From an uncultured Rickettsiaceae bacterium (GTDB lineage: Bacteria; Pseudomonadota; Alphaproteobacteria; Rickettsiales; Rickettsiaceae): a DNA stretch of 64,000 bases. The notes beneath the pieces are model-generated. The model made no database searches, was not told the DNA's origin, and worked only from the letters and a program-made list of their open reading frames with translations. This document shows positions 42,445-52,359 of this stretch, in pieces (the first letter of the stretch is position 1; the number at the start of each line of letters is the position of its first letter). The stretch is from assembly GCA_905479865.1 (NCBI GenBank), contig CAJQOD010000024.1, forward strand, positions 1 to 64,000, read 5' to 3'. A program made the position numbers and the translations under genes.

Positions 42445-43416
42445 CTAAAGCATCTCTTTAATTTCCAGCAATGTATAGCGCTTTTCTTTCAGAGCATGTA
42501 TTTTTCTAATACGTTTTATCATCTCAGGAGCATATAGACCATAACCCGCACTTGTAATTTCAGCTATCTCAAGCAATCCTTCTTTTGTCCAATGACGAAT
42601 AGTAGAATTGCTTTCTCCCACTTGCTTTGCCAACTCTCCAATTTTTAATAATATTACTGCATCAACCCTGCTGGCAGTTTCCCCTTTTGCTGCTTTCAGA
42701 TATATATCAAATGAGCGATCAACAGCTTTGAAAATAAGCTCAAGATATTGATCTTTTGATCCACCCAGTTGTGCTTTCTCCAAGGCATTAATATAAGATA
42801 ACCGATCACGCTTACGGATAATTGCAGCAGGATAACCTCGCATTAATAATATCATATTCATCAAAAGGCGCGCTGTTCTACCATTACCATCTACGAATGG
42901 ATGAATAGTTACAAGGCGATAATGCGCCTCTGCTGCAAGCAATGCTGGATGCAAATCGCATGACTTATTTAGCCAATTGCAAAACTCTTGCATGAGTTCC
43001 GGTACTTTACGTGGATTAGGCAGAATTATATTAGACCCCGATATGCGCACAGAAACGTCCCGATATTTACCAGCATTTGCATCATCAACACTTTTTAGAA
43101 TGATATTGTGTATATGCAGGATAGACTTCTCATTTAAATCTTTTAATTCAGACCCAACTTTATCTCTAATCCAAACTAGTGCCTGCGCGTGATTAGTAGC
43201 TTCTAAATGTTCTACTAATGACTTTCCACCAACTGTCAAACCTTTTTCTACGACGAGAGCTGTTTCCTGTCGTGTTAATGTATTTCCTTCAATCGCATTA
43301 CTAGTGTAGGTCAGCTCTACCAGAAACCACTCCTCTAAATTACGCATAAGCGCACTTGGCAGCGGGTAATATTGATCTAATCGTCGCTTTTTTTCTGTAA
43401 GTTTATCGTAATTCAT
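42445..43416 (-). CDS. Fic-domain AMPylase fused to a MerR-type DNA-binding domain
   Basis: 323 residues. The Fic motif HPFVDGNGRTAR starts at catalytic His172. A class II inhibitory helix lies N-terminal: S39-NAI-E43-G44 fits the [S/T]xxxE[G/N] rule, with Glu43 expected to block ATP binding. After the Fic core (~to 240), residues ~255-323 form a MerR winged-helix (IGELAKQVGESNSTIRHWTKEG then YAPEMIKRIRKI). This points to an auto-inhibited AMP-transferase that also binds DNA, most likely regulating its own gene. It neighbours MazEF but is on the opposite strand. Its cellular target is unknown. Confidence 0.9.
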   Translation of the reverse strand: MNYDKLTEKKRRLDQYYPLPSALMRNLEEWFLVELTYTSNAIEGNTLTRQETALVVEKGLTVGGKSLVEHLEATNHAQALVWIRDKVGSELKDLNEKSILHIHNIILKSVDDANAGKYRDVSVRISGSNIILPNPRKVPELMQEFCNWLNKSCDLHPALLAAEAHYRLVTIHPFVDGNGRTARLLMNMILLMRGYPAAIIRKRDRLSYINALEKAQLGGSKDQYLELIFKAVDRSFDIYLKAAKGETASRVDAVILLKIGELAKQVGESNSTIRHWTKEGLLEIAEITSAGYGLYAPEMIKRIRKIHALKEKRYTLLEIKEML

Positions 43417-43422
43417 ACTAAA

Positions 43423-43451
43423 AGCATAAACTATAACGTTACAGTTTACAA
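43423..43451 (-). promoter_or_regulatory. Promoter with embedded MerR-like operator for the fic gene
   Basis: On the minus strand, TTGTAA (43451-43446) and TATGCT (43428-43423) are 17 bases apart, and the 20-base near-palindrome AAACTATAACGTTACAGTTT at 43428-43447 (nine of ten pairs match) fills the gap between them. This is where MerR-type regulators bind. Only 6 bases separate the -10 element from the ATG at 43416, so transcription would start at or next to the start codon, giving a leaderless mRNA. Confidence 0.6.
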
Positions 43452-43478
43452 TAAATATTACTTACACTATTTCTTTAG

Positions 43479-45299
43479 CTATGTCTTCCTGGACATTTTC
43501 TTACGTTCATTTGAATCCAGATAGATTTTTCGAAGGCGGATGGATTTTGGCGTCACTTCTACCAGCTCGTCATCCTGGATATAGGCAAGTGCCTGCTCAA
43601 GCGACATTAATCTTGGCGGAGAAAGCTTAATAGCTTCATCCTTACCGCTGGCACGAACATTCGTCAGCTGTTTAGCTTTAATCGGATTAATTTCCAAATC
43701 ATTATCCCTATTATGCTCGCCAATAATCATTCCTTTATACACAGGCGTACCGGTGGTGATGAACATATCACCTCTATCTTCTAAATTCCATAAAGCATAC
43801 GCAACTGCCTTGCCATCTTCCATAGAGATTAGCACACCATTTCTACGACCTTCTATTTTGCCGCAATATGGCTTGTATGAATCGAATATCCTGCTCATAA
43901 TGCCTGTTCCACGTGTTTCAGTCAGGAATGGACCGTGATAACCAATTAAACCTCTTGATGGAGCAATAAATATTAGACGGGTCTTGCCTGCTCCAGTCTC
44001 ACGCATGTCCTGCATTTGAGCATTACGTAAATTCATTGACTCAACTACTGTTCCAACAAATTCAGAATCCACATCGATTTGGACTTCTTCCATTGGCTCT
44101 AGTCTCTTGCCTGTATCTGGATCCTCTTTAAAAAGCACCGATGGTCTACTAATAGATAGCTCGAACCCTTCTCTACGCATGGTTTCAATCAAAACACCAA
44201 GCTGTAATTCACCACGACCTGCAACATTAAAGGAGTCAGTTTGCTCAGTTTCCGTTATTTTAATTGCCACATTACCTTCAACTTCTCGCATCAGTCTGGC
44301 GCGCAGCACTCTTGACGTCAATTTATCTCCCTCACGACCGGCTAAAGGCGAGTTATTAATAGAGAAAGTCATGGATAATGTTGGTGGATCTATTGGCTGC
44401 GCCTCTAATGGTTTTTCAATTTCCGGGGCAGCAATAGTGTCTGCAACGTTAGCTTTCTCAAGACCAGAAATCGCAATGATATCTCCGGCAACAGCCTCTT
44501 CAACAGGAAGTCTTTCCAGCCCTTTGAAAGTTAGCATTTTGGTAATGCGGCCGGTTTCAACTATTTTGCCGTCACGATCCATAACTTTTATTGACATATT
44601 GATTTTTGCAAGTCCGGTCTCAATTCTACCAGTCAGAATACGCCCCAAATATGAGTCATATTCTCTGGTAGTTACAATCATTGAAAATGGTAACTCTATA
44701 TTCGAAACCGGTGCTTCTACGTGTGACAAAACCGTATCGAACAGGGCATTGAGATTTTCTCTTGGATCATTAAGATCATTAACTGCCCAGCCACTTCTAC
44801 CTGACGCATAAATAACCGGAAAATCGAGCTGACTATCATTTGCATCAAGCGACACGAACAGGTCAAAAATTTCATCAAGAACCTCGTTGGCCCTGGCATC
44901 AGAACGATCAATTTTATTAATAACTACAATTGGCTTTAACCCTAGTTTCAACGCCTTACCAAGTACAAATTTAGTTTGCGGCATTGGACCTTCTGCGGCA
45001 TCAACAAGCAATACTACTCCATCGACCATACTCAAAATACGTTCTACTTCACCACCAAAATCAGCATGTCCTGGAGTATCAATGATATTGATCTTGGTGT
45101 CATTCCACATGACTGAAGTACATTTAGCCAGAATAGTAATTCCACGCTCTTTCTCAAGATCGCCGGAATCCATAGCACGTTCTTCAACAGACTGATTATC
45201 ACGGAACAAGCCACTCTGCTTTAGCATATTGTCGATTAATGTAGTTTTCCCATGATCAACGTGGGCGATTATTGCAATATTACGTATGGATGATGTCAT
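43479..45299 (-). CDS. typA: Ribosome-associated GTPase BipA/TypA
   Basis: 606 residues: G1 AHVDHGKTTL, G2 GITI, G3 DTPGHADFGGE, G4 NKIDR, G5 ASG, then EF-G-like domains III and V and the BipA-specific C-terminal domain ending KIYLDSNERKKMS. It helps 50S assembly and translation under stress. Standard length and start. Confidence 0.97.
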   Translation of the reverse strand: MTSSIRNIAIIAHVDHGKTTLIDNMLKQSGLFRDNQSVEERAMDSGDLEKERGITILAKCTSVMWNDTKINIIDTPGHADFGGEVERILSMVDGVVLLVDAAEGPMPQTKFVLGKALKLGLKPIVVINKIDRSDARANEVLDEIFDLFVSLDANDSQLDFPVIYASGRSGWAVNDLNDPRENLNALFDTVLSHVEAPVSNIELPFSMIVTTREYDSYLGRILTGRIETGLAKINMSIKVMDRDGKIVETGRITKMLTFKGLERLPVEEAVAGDIIAISGLEKANVADTIAAPEIEKPLEAQPIDPPTLSMTFSINNSPLAGREGDKLTSRVLRARLMREVEGNVAIKITETEQTDSFNVAGRGELQLGVLIETMRREGFELSISRPSVLFKEDPDTGKRLEPMEEVQIDVDSEFVGTVVESMNLRNAQMQDMRETGAGKTRLIFIAPSRGLIGYHGPFLTETRGTGIMSRIFDSYKPYCGKIEGRRNGVLISMEDGKAVAYALWNLEDRGDMFITTGTPVYKGMIIGEHNRDNDLEINPIKAKQLTNVRASGKDEAIKLSPPRLMSLEQALAYIQDDELVEVTPKSIRLRKIYLDSNERKKMSRKT

Positions 45300-45441
45300 T
45301 AACTTCCTTTAAGCTTTATATAAAATTAAAGTGGGAATCGTACACTATTTTTACTTCTATGGCAATTTTTAAAAATTTTTGTACCTTTGAGTATTTTTCG
45401 CTACAATGGTTCCATATCAATCCTATTACAATATTACATAT

Positions 45442-45552
45442 ATGAAAAAGCCCTCAAAAAAACAGAGACAAAAAAATTATGCCCTAATGCTGTGTGTTGT
45501 TCTGACGATTATACTAATTTATGCGGTGACGATTATTAAACTCTCAAACTAA
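45442..45552 (+). CDS. 36-residue single-helix membrane protein, unrecognised
   Basis: MKKPSKKQRQKNYALMLCVV opens a 36-residue frame with a very basic N-terminus and one hydrophobic helix (~15-33), ending KLSN. The shape (positive tail inside, one helix) is that of small alphaproteobacterial membrane proteins such as those in cytochrome oxidase clusters, but the homology is uncertain. There is no strong ribosome-binding site. It lies between divergently transcribed typA and the iron-uptake genes. Confidence 0.5.
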   Translation: MKKPSKKQRQKNYALMLCVVLTIILIYAVTIIKLSN

Positions 45553-45628
45553 GAGTTTAAACGTACTATTGTGATTTAAGAGCATTTACTGTATAATCAA
45601 ACCCTGTTATTGAAGTATTATTATATAA

Positions 45629-45988
45629 ATGAAAAAATTTATAGCTTCACAGTTCTTGCTTTGCGTCTTTTGCATGGGCAGTATAGCACATGCAGCAAGT
45701 GAAATCGTTGAGGTGGATTTATTTATTAAAGATCATAAATTTAACCCGGAAATCCTGGAATTACCGGCCGGAAAAAAAATCCGCATTACGGTACATAATC
45801 AGGATGCAACGATTGAAGAATTTGAAAGCATTGACCTCAAAAGAGAGAAAATAGTTCTTGGCAAGTCAAAAACACGTGTTATTCTAGCACCTCTAAAGCC
45901 AGGAGAATATAAGTTTTTTGGTGAATTTCATGCGGAAACCGCACAGGGAAAAATTGTAGTAAAAGAAAAGACAGAAGAGAATGTTTAA
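45629..45988 (+). CDS. Periplasmic cupredoxin-like protein (iron uptake partner)
   Basis: 119 residues: signal peptide 1-22 (ending HAA), then a single cupredoxin-like beta-barrel (Cupredoxin_1): EVDLFIKDHKFNPEILELPA, RITVHNQDATIEEFES and APLKPGEYKFFGEFH. The metal ligands are not those of blue copper proteins (no Cys). Such domains occur in EfeO-type partners of FTR1 permeases; its stop overlaps the FTR1 start by 8 bases, supporting that role. Confidence 0.85.
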   Translation: MKKFIASQFLLCVFCMGSIAHAASEIVEVDLFIKDHKFNPEILELPAGKKIRITVHNQDATIEEFESIDLKREKIVLGKSKTRVILAPLKPGEYKFFGEFHAETAQGKIVVKEKTEENV

Positions 45989-46793
45989 GATAGCCATAGT
46001 AGTTTTCCGTGAGTGCCTGGAAATTGCCTTCTTGCTCGGCGTAATTATGGCAGTAACAAAGCCCATACAAAACTCCAAGATATATATCATTTTAGGCTCA
46101 CTGCTTGGCATGGTATGCGCAGCTACATTTGCCTTATTTGCACGCTCTATTGCTGACAGCTTTGGAGGACTCGGAGATGAACTGTTCGATGCTTCAATTA
46201 TCTTGATCACAGCTATTATCATTAGCTGGACCGTAGTCTGGATGCAAGGCTACACCAAAAAAATTAGAAAAAATCTAAGCAAATTATCGGATAATATAAC
46301 CGCTGGAGCTGCTAGCAAATTTATGCTCGTGTTAGTCGTCGCCATGGCAATTCTTAGGGAAGGTGCAGAAATCATTCTCTTTGTATATAGTATTTCTTCA
46401 ACAGAGAATATAGAAAGCAGCAGTTATATTATAGGACTTGGACTCGGTGGATTTGCCGGCTTTACAGTTGGTACTGTCATTTATCTTGGGCTAATTAAAT
46501 ACGCCAGTAAGTATGTCTTTACCATATCAACAATCTTGCTAACTTTAATTGCAGCGGGGTTAGCTGCGGAAGCTGCCGGTATTTTAACTTCCTCTGGAAT
46601 GATAGAAATATACAATGACCAGCTATGGAATACCTCCTGGTTTATCTCAGATGACAGCATAACCGGCAAGATACTAAATATCACCATTGGTTATGATTCA
46701 AGACCAAATGGTATGCAAATTGTTTTCTATCTTGCTACGATCATATTAACAGCCGGTATGATGCAGGTAAGATCAAAATTATCAGGTAAATAA
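45981..46793 (+). CDS. FTR1-family high-affinity iron permease (EfeU-like)
   Basis: 270 residues, seven predicted membrane helices, with two REXXE iron-binding motifs: RECLE at 10-14 and REGAE at 126-130. FTR1/EfeU permeases import iron, usually with an EfeO cupredoxin-M75 protein and EfeB peroxidase. Here only a small cupredoxin precedes it and no EfeB is seen, a minimal two-gene version. The start is fixed by the first motif lying at residue 10. Confidence 0.93.
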   Translation: MFKIAIVVFRECLEIAFLLGVIMAVTKPIQNSKIYIILGSLLGMVCAATFALFARSIADSFGGLGDELFDASIILITAIIISWTVVWMQGYTKKIRKNLSKLSDNITAGAASKFMLVLVVAMAILREGAEIILFVYSISSTENIESSSYIIGLGLGGFAGFTVGTVIYLGLIKYASKYVFTISTILLTLIAAGLAAEAAGILTSSGMIEIYNDQLWNTSWFISDDSITGKILNITIGYDSRPNGMQIVFYLATIILTAGMMQVRSKLSGK

Positions 46794-46794
46794 C

Positions 46795-47340
46795 ATGCTT
46801 AAATTTTTCTCTGAATTTGGTCCGCTTTTGGCTTTTTTCTTTGGTTATAAAACCGGAGGTATTTTAGAGGCGACGCTGTATATGCTTGTAGCCTCCGTTA
46901 TCGGCATTTCTATTACTTACATTTGTGAGCGTAAAATAAATACTGTTAATTTAATCTCTACAGCATTACTGCTTACATCTGCCAGCCTAACGCTATTTAG
47001 CGGCAACGCCATATTCATTAAAATGAAGCCAACAGTTTTGTATTCTCTCTTCGCTTTTATATTTTTTGTTACGAATTTCAAGTGGAAACCGGCCGTAAAA
47101 TATGTACTTGGCGGTGCCATAAAACTTAAGGAAGAAAAAAATTGGCACAGCTTGAACTTACGTTTTATGTGGTTCTTCCTGATTATGGCAGTAACGAATG
47201 AGCTGGTTTGGCGTAATTTTGATGAAAACATTTGGGTTAGTTTCAAAGTGTTCGGGGCTATACCAATTACTCTACTATTTATTATGCTGCAAATACCTTT
47301 CATAATGAAGAATCAGAAAGCAGAAGACCCTGCTACTTGA
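46795..47340 (+). CDS. yciB: Intracellular septation protein A family (YciB/IspZ)
   Basis: 181 residues with five to six hydrophobic helices and family segments FSEFGPLLAFFFGYK, KMKPTVLYSLFAFIF and LNLRFMWFFLIMAVTNELVWRN (last read as two parts). YciB is an inner-membrane protein linked to cell envelope integrity and division. It begins 1 base after the FTR1 stop. Confidence 0.92.
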   Translation: MLKFFSEFGPLLAFFFGYKTGGILEATLYMLVASVIGISITYICERKINTVNLISTALLLTSASLTLFSGNAIFIKMKPTVLYSLFAFIFFVTNFKWKPAVKYVLGGAIKLKEEKNWHSLNLRFMWFFLIMAVTNELVWRNFDENIWVSFKVFGAIPITLLFIMLQIPFIMKNQKAEDPAT

Positions 47341-47500
47341 AACTCGCAAGAATTTAACCCCGTTAACAATCAAAATCGAAATCTTTACCCGCTACAATAT
47401 ACTCTCTTATGCGCTGCATCAATCCTCGTCAATACCATCTCATGCGAAGAACCGAATGTAGTTATATTTCCTAAATTACTAATCTGTTTGGATTGTTACC

Positions 47501-48457
<957 letters not shown>

Positions 48458-48481
48458 CTAAGATTTATATTCGTGTCTGCT

Positions 48482-49867
48482 TTAAGAATTCATTGAGTTA
48501 AAAAACTCAGCATTCGTTTTTGTTTCTTTAAATTTACTCAATAAGAATTCCATTGAATCAATAGTTCCCATTGGATTAATAATACGACGCAGTACCCACA
48601 TTTTGGATAATGTTGCACGATCCACTAGTAATTCTTCTTTTCTTGTTCCAGACTTTGTAATGTCAATTGCCGGATAAATTCTCTTATCAGCAATTTTACG
48701 ATCAAGTACAATTTCAGAGTTGCCTGTTCCTTTAAACTCTTCAAAAATAACTTCATCCATTCTGGAACCAGTGTCGATTAAAGCAGTAGCCACGATAGTC
48801 AACGATCCACCATTCTCAATATTACGCGCAGCACCAAAGAATCTTTTTGGTCTTTGTAATGCATTTGCGTCAACACCACCTGTTAGAACCTTCCCTGATG
48901 ACGGGACCACGGTATTATAGGCTCTCGCCAACCTGGTGATAGAATCTAATAATATCACAACATCTTTCTTGTGTTCAACTAAACGTTTTGCCTTCTCAAT
49001 AACCATTTCAGCCAGTTGAACATGCCGTGCGGCAGGTTCGTCAAAAGTTGAACTGACCACTTCACCTTTAACTGATCTTTGCATATCGGTTACTTCTTCA
49101 GGCCTTTCATCAATTAACAAAACCATTAAATACACTTCCGGATTATTGGTGGTGATGGCATGTGCGATATTCTGAAGTAACACCGTTTTACCTGTTCTTG
49201 GAGGTGCCACGATCAGAGCCCGCTGCCCTTTACCCATTGGTGCTACCATCTCTATGGTTCTGGTGCTAAATTCTTTGGTTTCAGTCTCAATTTCAAGAGA
49301 TAATTTCTCTTCCGGATATAGCGGGGTTAAATTATCAAAATGCACCCTATGATACGCATTATCATTATCTTCAAAATTAACTTTATGCACCTTCAACAAA
49401 GCAAAATATCTTTCACTGGATTTTGGAGCACGAATCTGCCCTTCAACGGTATCACCCTTCTTTAATCCAAAACGACGAATTTGACTTGGTGAGACATAAA
49501 TATCATCAGGACCGGCAAGATAATTTGCATCTGGGGATCTTAAAAATCCGAAGCCATCAGGAAGAACTTCCAGCACTCCTTCACCGGAAATATGCCCACC
49601 CTGTTCAACTATTTTTTTTAAAATGGAAAAGACAAGCTCCTGTTTTAACAAAGAACTGACATTCTCAATGCCCAACGATTCTGCCTGAACCTGCAGTTCT
49701 TCCGGGGACTTTTTCTTTAGTTCCTTTAGCGTAATTTTTATTCCGCTACTTTCTTTACCGGGTGTTTCTGCCTTTTCTTCAGATAATTCGTCTTTTTTTG
49801 TTAAAGTGGTTTTATGTTGAGAAGGTCTGTCAGATTTCTTATGAATCTCTTTACGTTGTTTGGTCAT
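48482..49867 (-). CDS. rho: Transcription termination factor Rho
   Basis: 461 residues: a charged N-terminal extension of ~55 residues rich in K and E, the Rho N-terminal helical and RNA-binding OB domains ([21 protein letters not shown]), Q-loop and Walker [13 protein letters not shown], Walker [17 protein letters not shown] and the [23 protein letters not shown]-binding loop. Presence of Rho fits the scarcity of intrinsic terminators in this window. Confidence 0.97.
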   Translation of the reverse strand: MTKQRKEIHKKSDRPSQHKTTLTKKDELSEEKAETPGKESSGIKITLKELKKKSPEELQVQAESLGIENVSSLLKQELVFSILKKIVEQGGHISGEGVLEVLPDGFGFLRSPDANYLAGPDDIYVSPSQIRRFGLKKGDTVEGQIRAPKSSERYFALLKVHKVNFEDNDNAYHRVHFDNLTPLYPEEKLSLEIETETKEFSTRTIEMVAPMGKGQRALIVAPPRTGKTVLLQNIAHAITTNNPEVYLMVLLIDERPEEVTDMQRSVKGEVVSSTFDEPAARHVQLAEMVIEKAKRLVEHKKDVVILLDSITRLARAYNTVVPSSGKVLTGGVDANALQRPKRFFGAARNIENGGSLTIVATALIDTGSRMDEVIFEEFKGTGNSEIVLDRKIADKRIYPAIDITKSGTRKEELLVDRATLSKMWVLRRIINPMGTIDSMEFLLSKFKETKTNAEFFNSMNS

Positions 49868-50084
49868 TATTTATAAATTTAGAAAAATTGAAATAGGATT
49901 GTTATTTAATATATTTAGAAGGAACTTATGGCATCAGCGATAAACACTAATATGCCTTTTAATTTGCAGTTGTACTCAATAATAATTTTAGGGAAACAGC
50001 TCATAAGACAATGAAATCAACTAGCCCTGAGCTTCAAGAACACAATAACAACAATATAACTGACTGTCAAGCAGATTGACAGAA

Positions 50085-51584
50085 CTATAAATATTTGCTC
50101 TTTAAATAGTCAATAAAGATGCCAGGTTGCACAGTATTATGACCCGTTGCTGCTTGCAGTAGATCCGCTGAGTTTTTAGACGACCCATACCGCCTTAGAT
50201 TATCCGTTAGATATTTATTTAGACTGTCAAATTTACCAACTGTTAGCTCTGACTCTATTGAAGAATATTTGCCCGTAGCAGATTTCATCAGCATACTGGC
50301 AATAATTGCGCCATTTGTGTAAGAAGGAAAATACCCAAGAGAACCGGAAGGCCAGTGTATATCCTGAAGACAGCCGTCACTATCAGTGTTTGGAACGATA
50401 CCTAAATATTCCTGCATCTTACTATTCCAAAGCTCAGGTAAATCAAAAGCTCTTAAATTGCCTTCAATGATTGCCTCTTCAATTTCAAAACGCAAAATTA
50501 CATGCAATGGGTATGTTACTTCATCAGCATCAACTCTAATCAAGCTAGGCTGCACTCTGGTTGCCAGGGCATATAAATTCTCAGCAGAATATTCTGCCAA
50601 CGACAGAGAAAAATCGTCCTTCAATATTTTTGCCAAACACTGCATAAACTGCCTTGAGGTTCCTGCCTGCTTTTCCATAATCAGGGACTGACTCTCGTGG
50701 AAAGCCATGCCTTTAGCTCCACCTACCGGTTGATTACGATACTTAACAGGTAAATTCTGTTGATATAGGCCGTGACCAGTCTCATGCACAACACCAAACA
50801 GGCCAGACAGGAAATTATTCTCATCGTAGCGAGTAGTTAATCTTACATCATCATTTGAACCCGTGCAGAAAGGATGTGCGGATTTATCCAAACGCCCACG
50901 ATCCAGATTAAAACCCATTTTCTCTATTATCTTAAGACCGATCGCTTTTTGCGTAGCCTCATCAATTTTTTCCGATAATGGAATGACTTTTTCAGAAGCT
51001 TGTTTATTAGCAATTTCATTTACCAAAGGAGGCAACTGCGACCTGAGTACATCGAAAACACCTTTAATCTCTGCGCTTGTGCGTTCAGGATCATAGATAT
51101 CAATTAACACATCAAGAGGAGACTTCCCTAATTTCTCTGACTTAAGAGCTGCAATTTTGCGAACTGAATTAAACACCCGATCTAAATAAGGCTCCAGTTT
51201 TTTAAAATCATTTTCCGGCCTGACCTGACGCCATATAAACTCACATTCACCAGAAGCAATGCTATATTCATATTGTATCTCGGAAGTTATACATGTCTGG
51301 CTATCGTATGTTTTTTTAGCATTTGCCAGGTTTGACCTTTGCCAATCATCAAGATGATCAAATTCTCCAAGCGAAGCTTCAATCAATTGACCAATTACTT
51401 CTGCAGTTTCCATCTTATGAATAACTGAAGAAAAGCTCGCTATCTCTTGCTGCCTGCTTGCAGCCGACCCTTTCTGTAACATAGTCGCAGCATCCCAATG
51501 AATAATTTTTGCAATATTTGCCAAATGGGTTATTTGCTCTAATTCTTTTTCCAATTTTAAGTAACTATCTATTTTCGATGACAT
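50085..51584 (-). CDS. M32-family carboxypeptidase Taq-type
   Basis: 499 residues of the thermostable carboxypeptidase (M32) family, with the zinc motif H267-ETG-H271 in VVHETGHGLYQQ, HPFCTGSNDDVRLTTRY (family signature) and DADEVTYPLHVILRFEIE. A cytosolic metallocarboxypeptidase; role probably peptide turnover. Between it and rho (49868-50084) I saw only a 28-residue frame on the plus strand. Confidence 0.95.
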   Translation of the reverse strand: MSSKIDSYLKLEKELEQITHLANIAKIIHWDAATMLQKGSAASRQQEIASFSSVIHKMETAEVIGQLIEASLGEFDHLDDWQRSNLANAKKTYDSQTCITSEIQYEYSIASGECEFIWRQVRPENDFKKLEPYLDRVFNSVRKIAALKSEKLGKSPLDVLIDIYDPERTSAEIKGVFDVLRSQLPPLVNEIANKQASEKVIPLSEKIDEATQKAIGLKIIEKMGFNLDRGRLDKSAHPFCTGSNDDVRLTTRYDENNFLSGLFGVVHETGHGLYQQNLPVKYRNQPVGGAKGMAFHESQSLIMEKQAGTSRQFMQCLAKILKDDFSLSLAEYSAENLYALATRVQPSLIRVDADEVTYPLHVILRFEIEEAIIEGNLRAFDLPELWNSKMQEYLGIVPNTDSDGCLQDIHWPSGSLGYFPSYTNGAIIASMLMKSATGKYSSIESELTVGKFDSLNKYLTDNLRRYGSSKNSADLLQAATGHNTVQPGIFIDYLKSKYL

Positions 51585-51606
51585 ACAAGAACTCCTAATG
51601 TTTGTG

Positions 51607-52359
51607 TTAAAGATCGAAATATTTGACTAAATCAGCTGATGATAATTTCTTGCGTTCAAGCTCAGACATATCACGAACTATCTTACCATGATACATCATA
51701 ATAGTTCTATCGCCGTATGCAAGAGCCTGTGACATACTATGAGTAATCATTAAAGCTGTTAGCTTATACCTTTTTACTATTTTATCAGTCAATTGCATAA
51801 TCTTTTTTGCAATTTTGGGATCAAGAGCTGCTGTATGCTCGTCAAGTAACAAAATTTTTGATCCAAGCAGAGTTGCCATAACCAAACTTAACGCCTGCCT
51901 TTGTCCACCAGAAAGAGAGGACACTTTATCAGTCAGCCTGTCCTCTAGCCCGATGCCAATGTCTGATAAGGATTCTTTAAACTTTTCTCTTGATTTTGCA
52001 TTAAGACTAAGAGCAAGACTTCGCCCGATGCCGCGCCTGGCAGCTAGACTCATATTTTCCTCAATTGTTAAATCAGCAAATGTGCCAATCATCGGATCCT
52101 GGAACACACGCGATACCATGCTGGCACGATTTTCTACAGACATAAAGGTGACATCAAGACTATCAATAAACACTTTGCCCTTATTTGGTATAATATTACC
52201 GGATAACACATTCATCAATGTAGATTTACCGGCACCATTACCACCAATAATGGTCACAAACTGGCCATCCATTACTTTAAAATCAATATTCTTTAGCACG
52301 TGGTTTTCTATCCTGGTACCTTTATTGAAAACTACATTAACTCCTTTTAATTCTATCAT
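51607..52359 (-). CDS. ABC importer ATPase (TrpXYZ-like system)
   Basis: 250 residues: Walker A GGNGAGKST, signature LSGGQRQAL, Walker B ILLLDEHTAALD (catalytic Glu present), H-loop THS. Overlaps the permease gene by 4 bases. Powers the transporter formed with the next three genes. Confidence 0.93.
   Translation of the reverse strand: MIELKGVNVVFNKGTRIENHVLKNIDFKVMDGQFVTIIGGNGAGKSTLMNVLSGNIIPNKGKVFIDSLDVTFMSVENRASMVSRVFQDPMIGTFADLTIEENMSLAARRGIGRSLALSLNAKSREKFKESLSDIGIGLEDRLTDKVSSLSGGQRQALSLVMATLLGSKILLLDEHTAALDPKIAKKIMQLTDKIVKRYKLTALMITHSMSQALAYGDRTIMMYHGKIVRDMSELERKKLSSADLVKYFDL

Noticed and set aside
43905-43920. Possible second parS (TGTTCCACGTGTTTCA) within typA
   Set aside because: Only 12 of 16 match, the right half is wrong and it is 19 kb from parAB; it most likely just encodes part of TypA.
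44107-44811. 234-residue plus-strand frame
   Set aside because: Lies wholly inside typA on the other strand; composition is that of an antisense shadow with no family similarity.
47354-47366. Short palindrome TTAACCCCGTTAA after yciB
   Set aside because: Five-bp AT-rich stem without a T-run; too weak to call a terminator.
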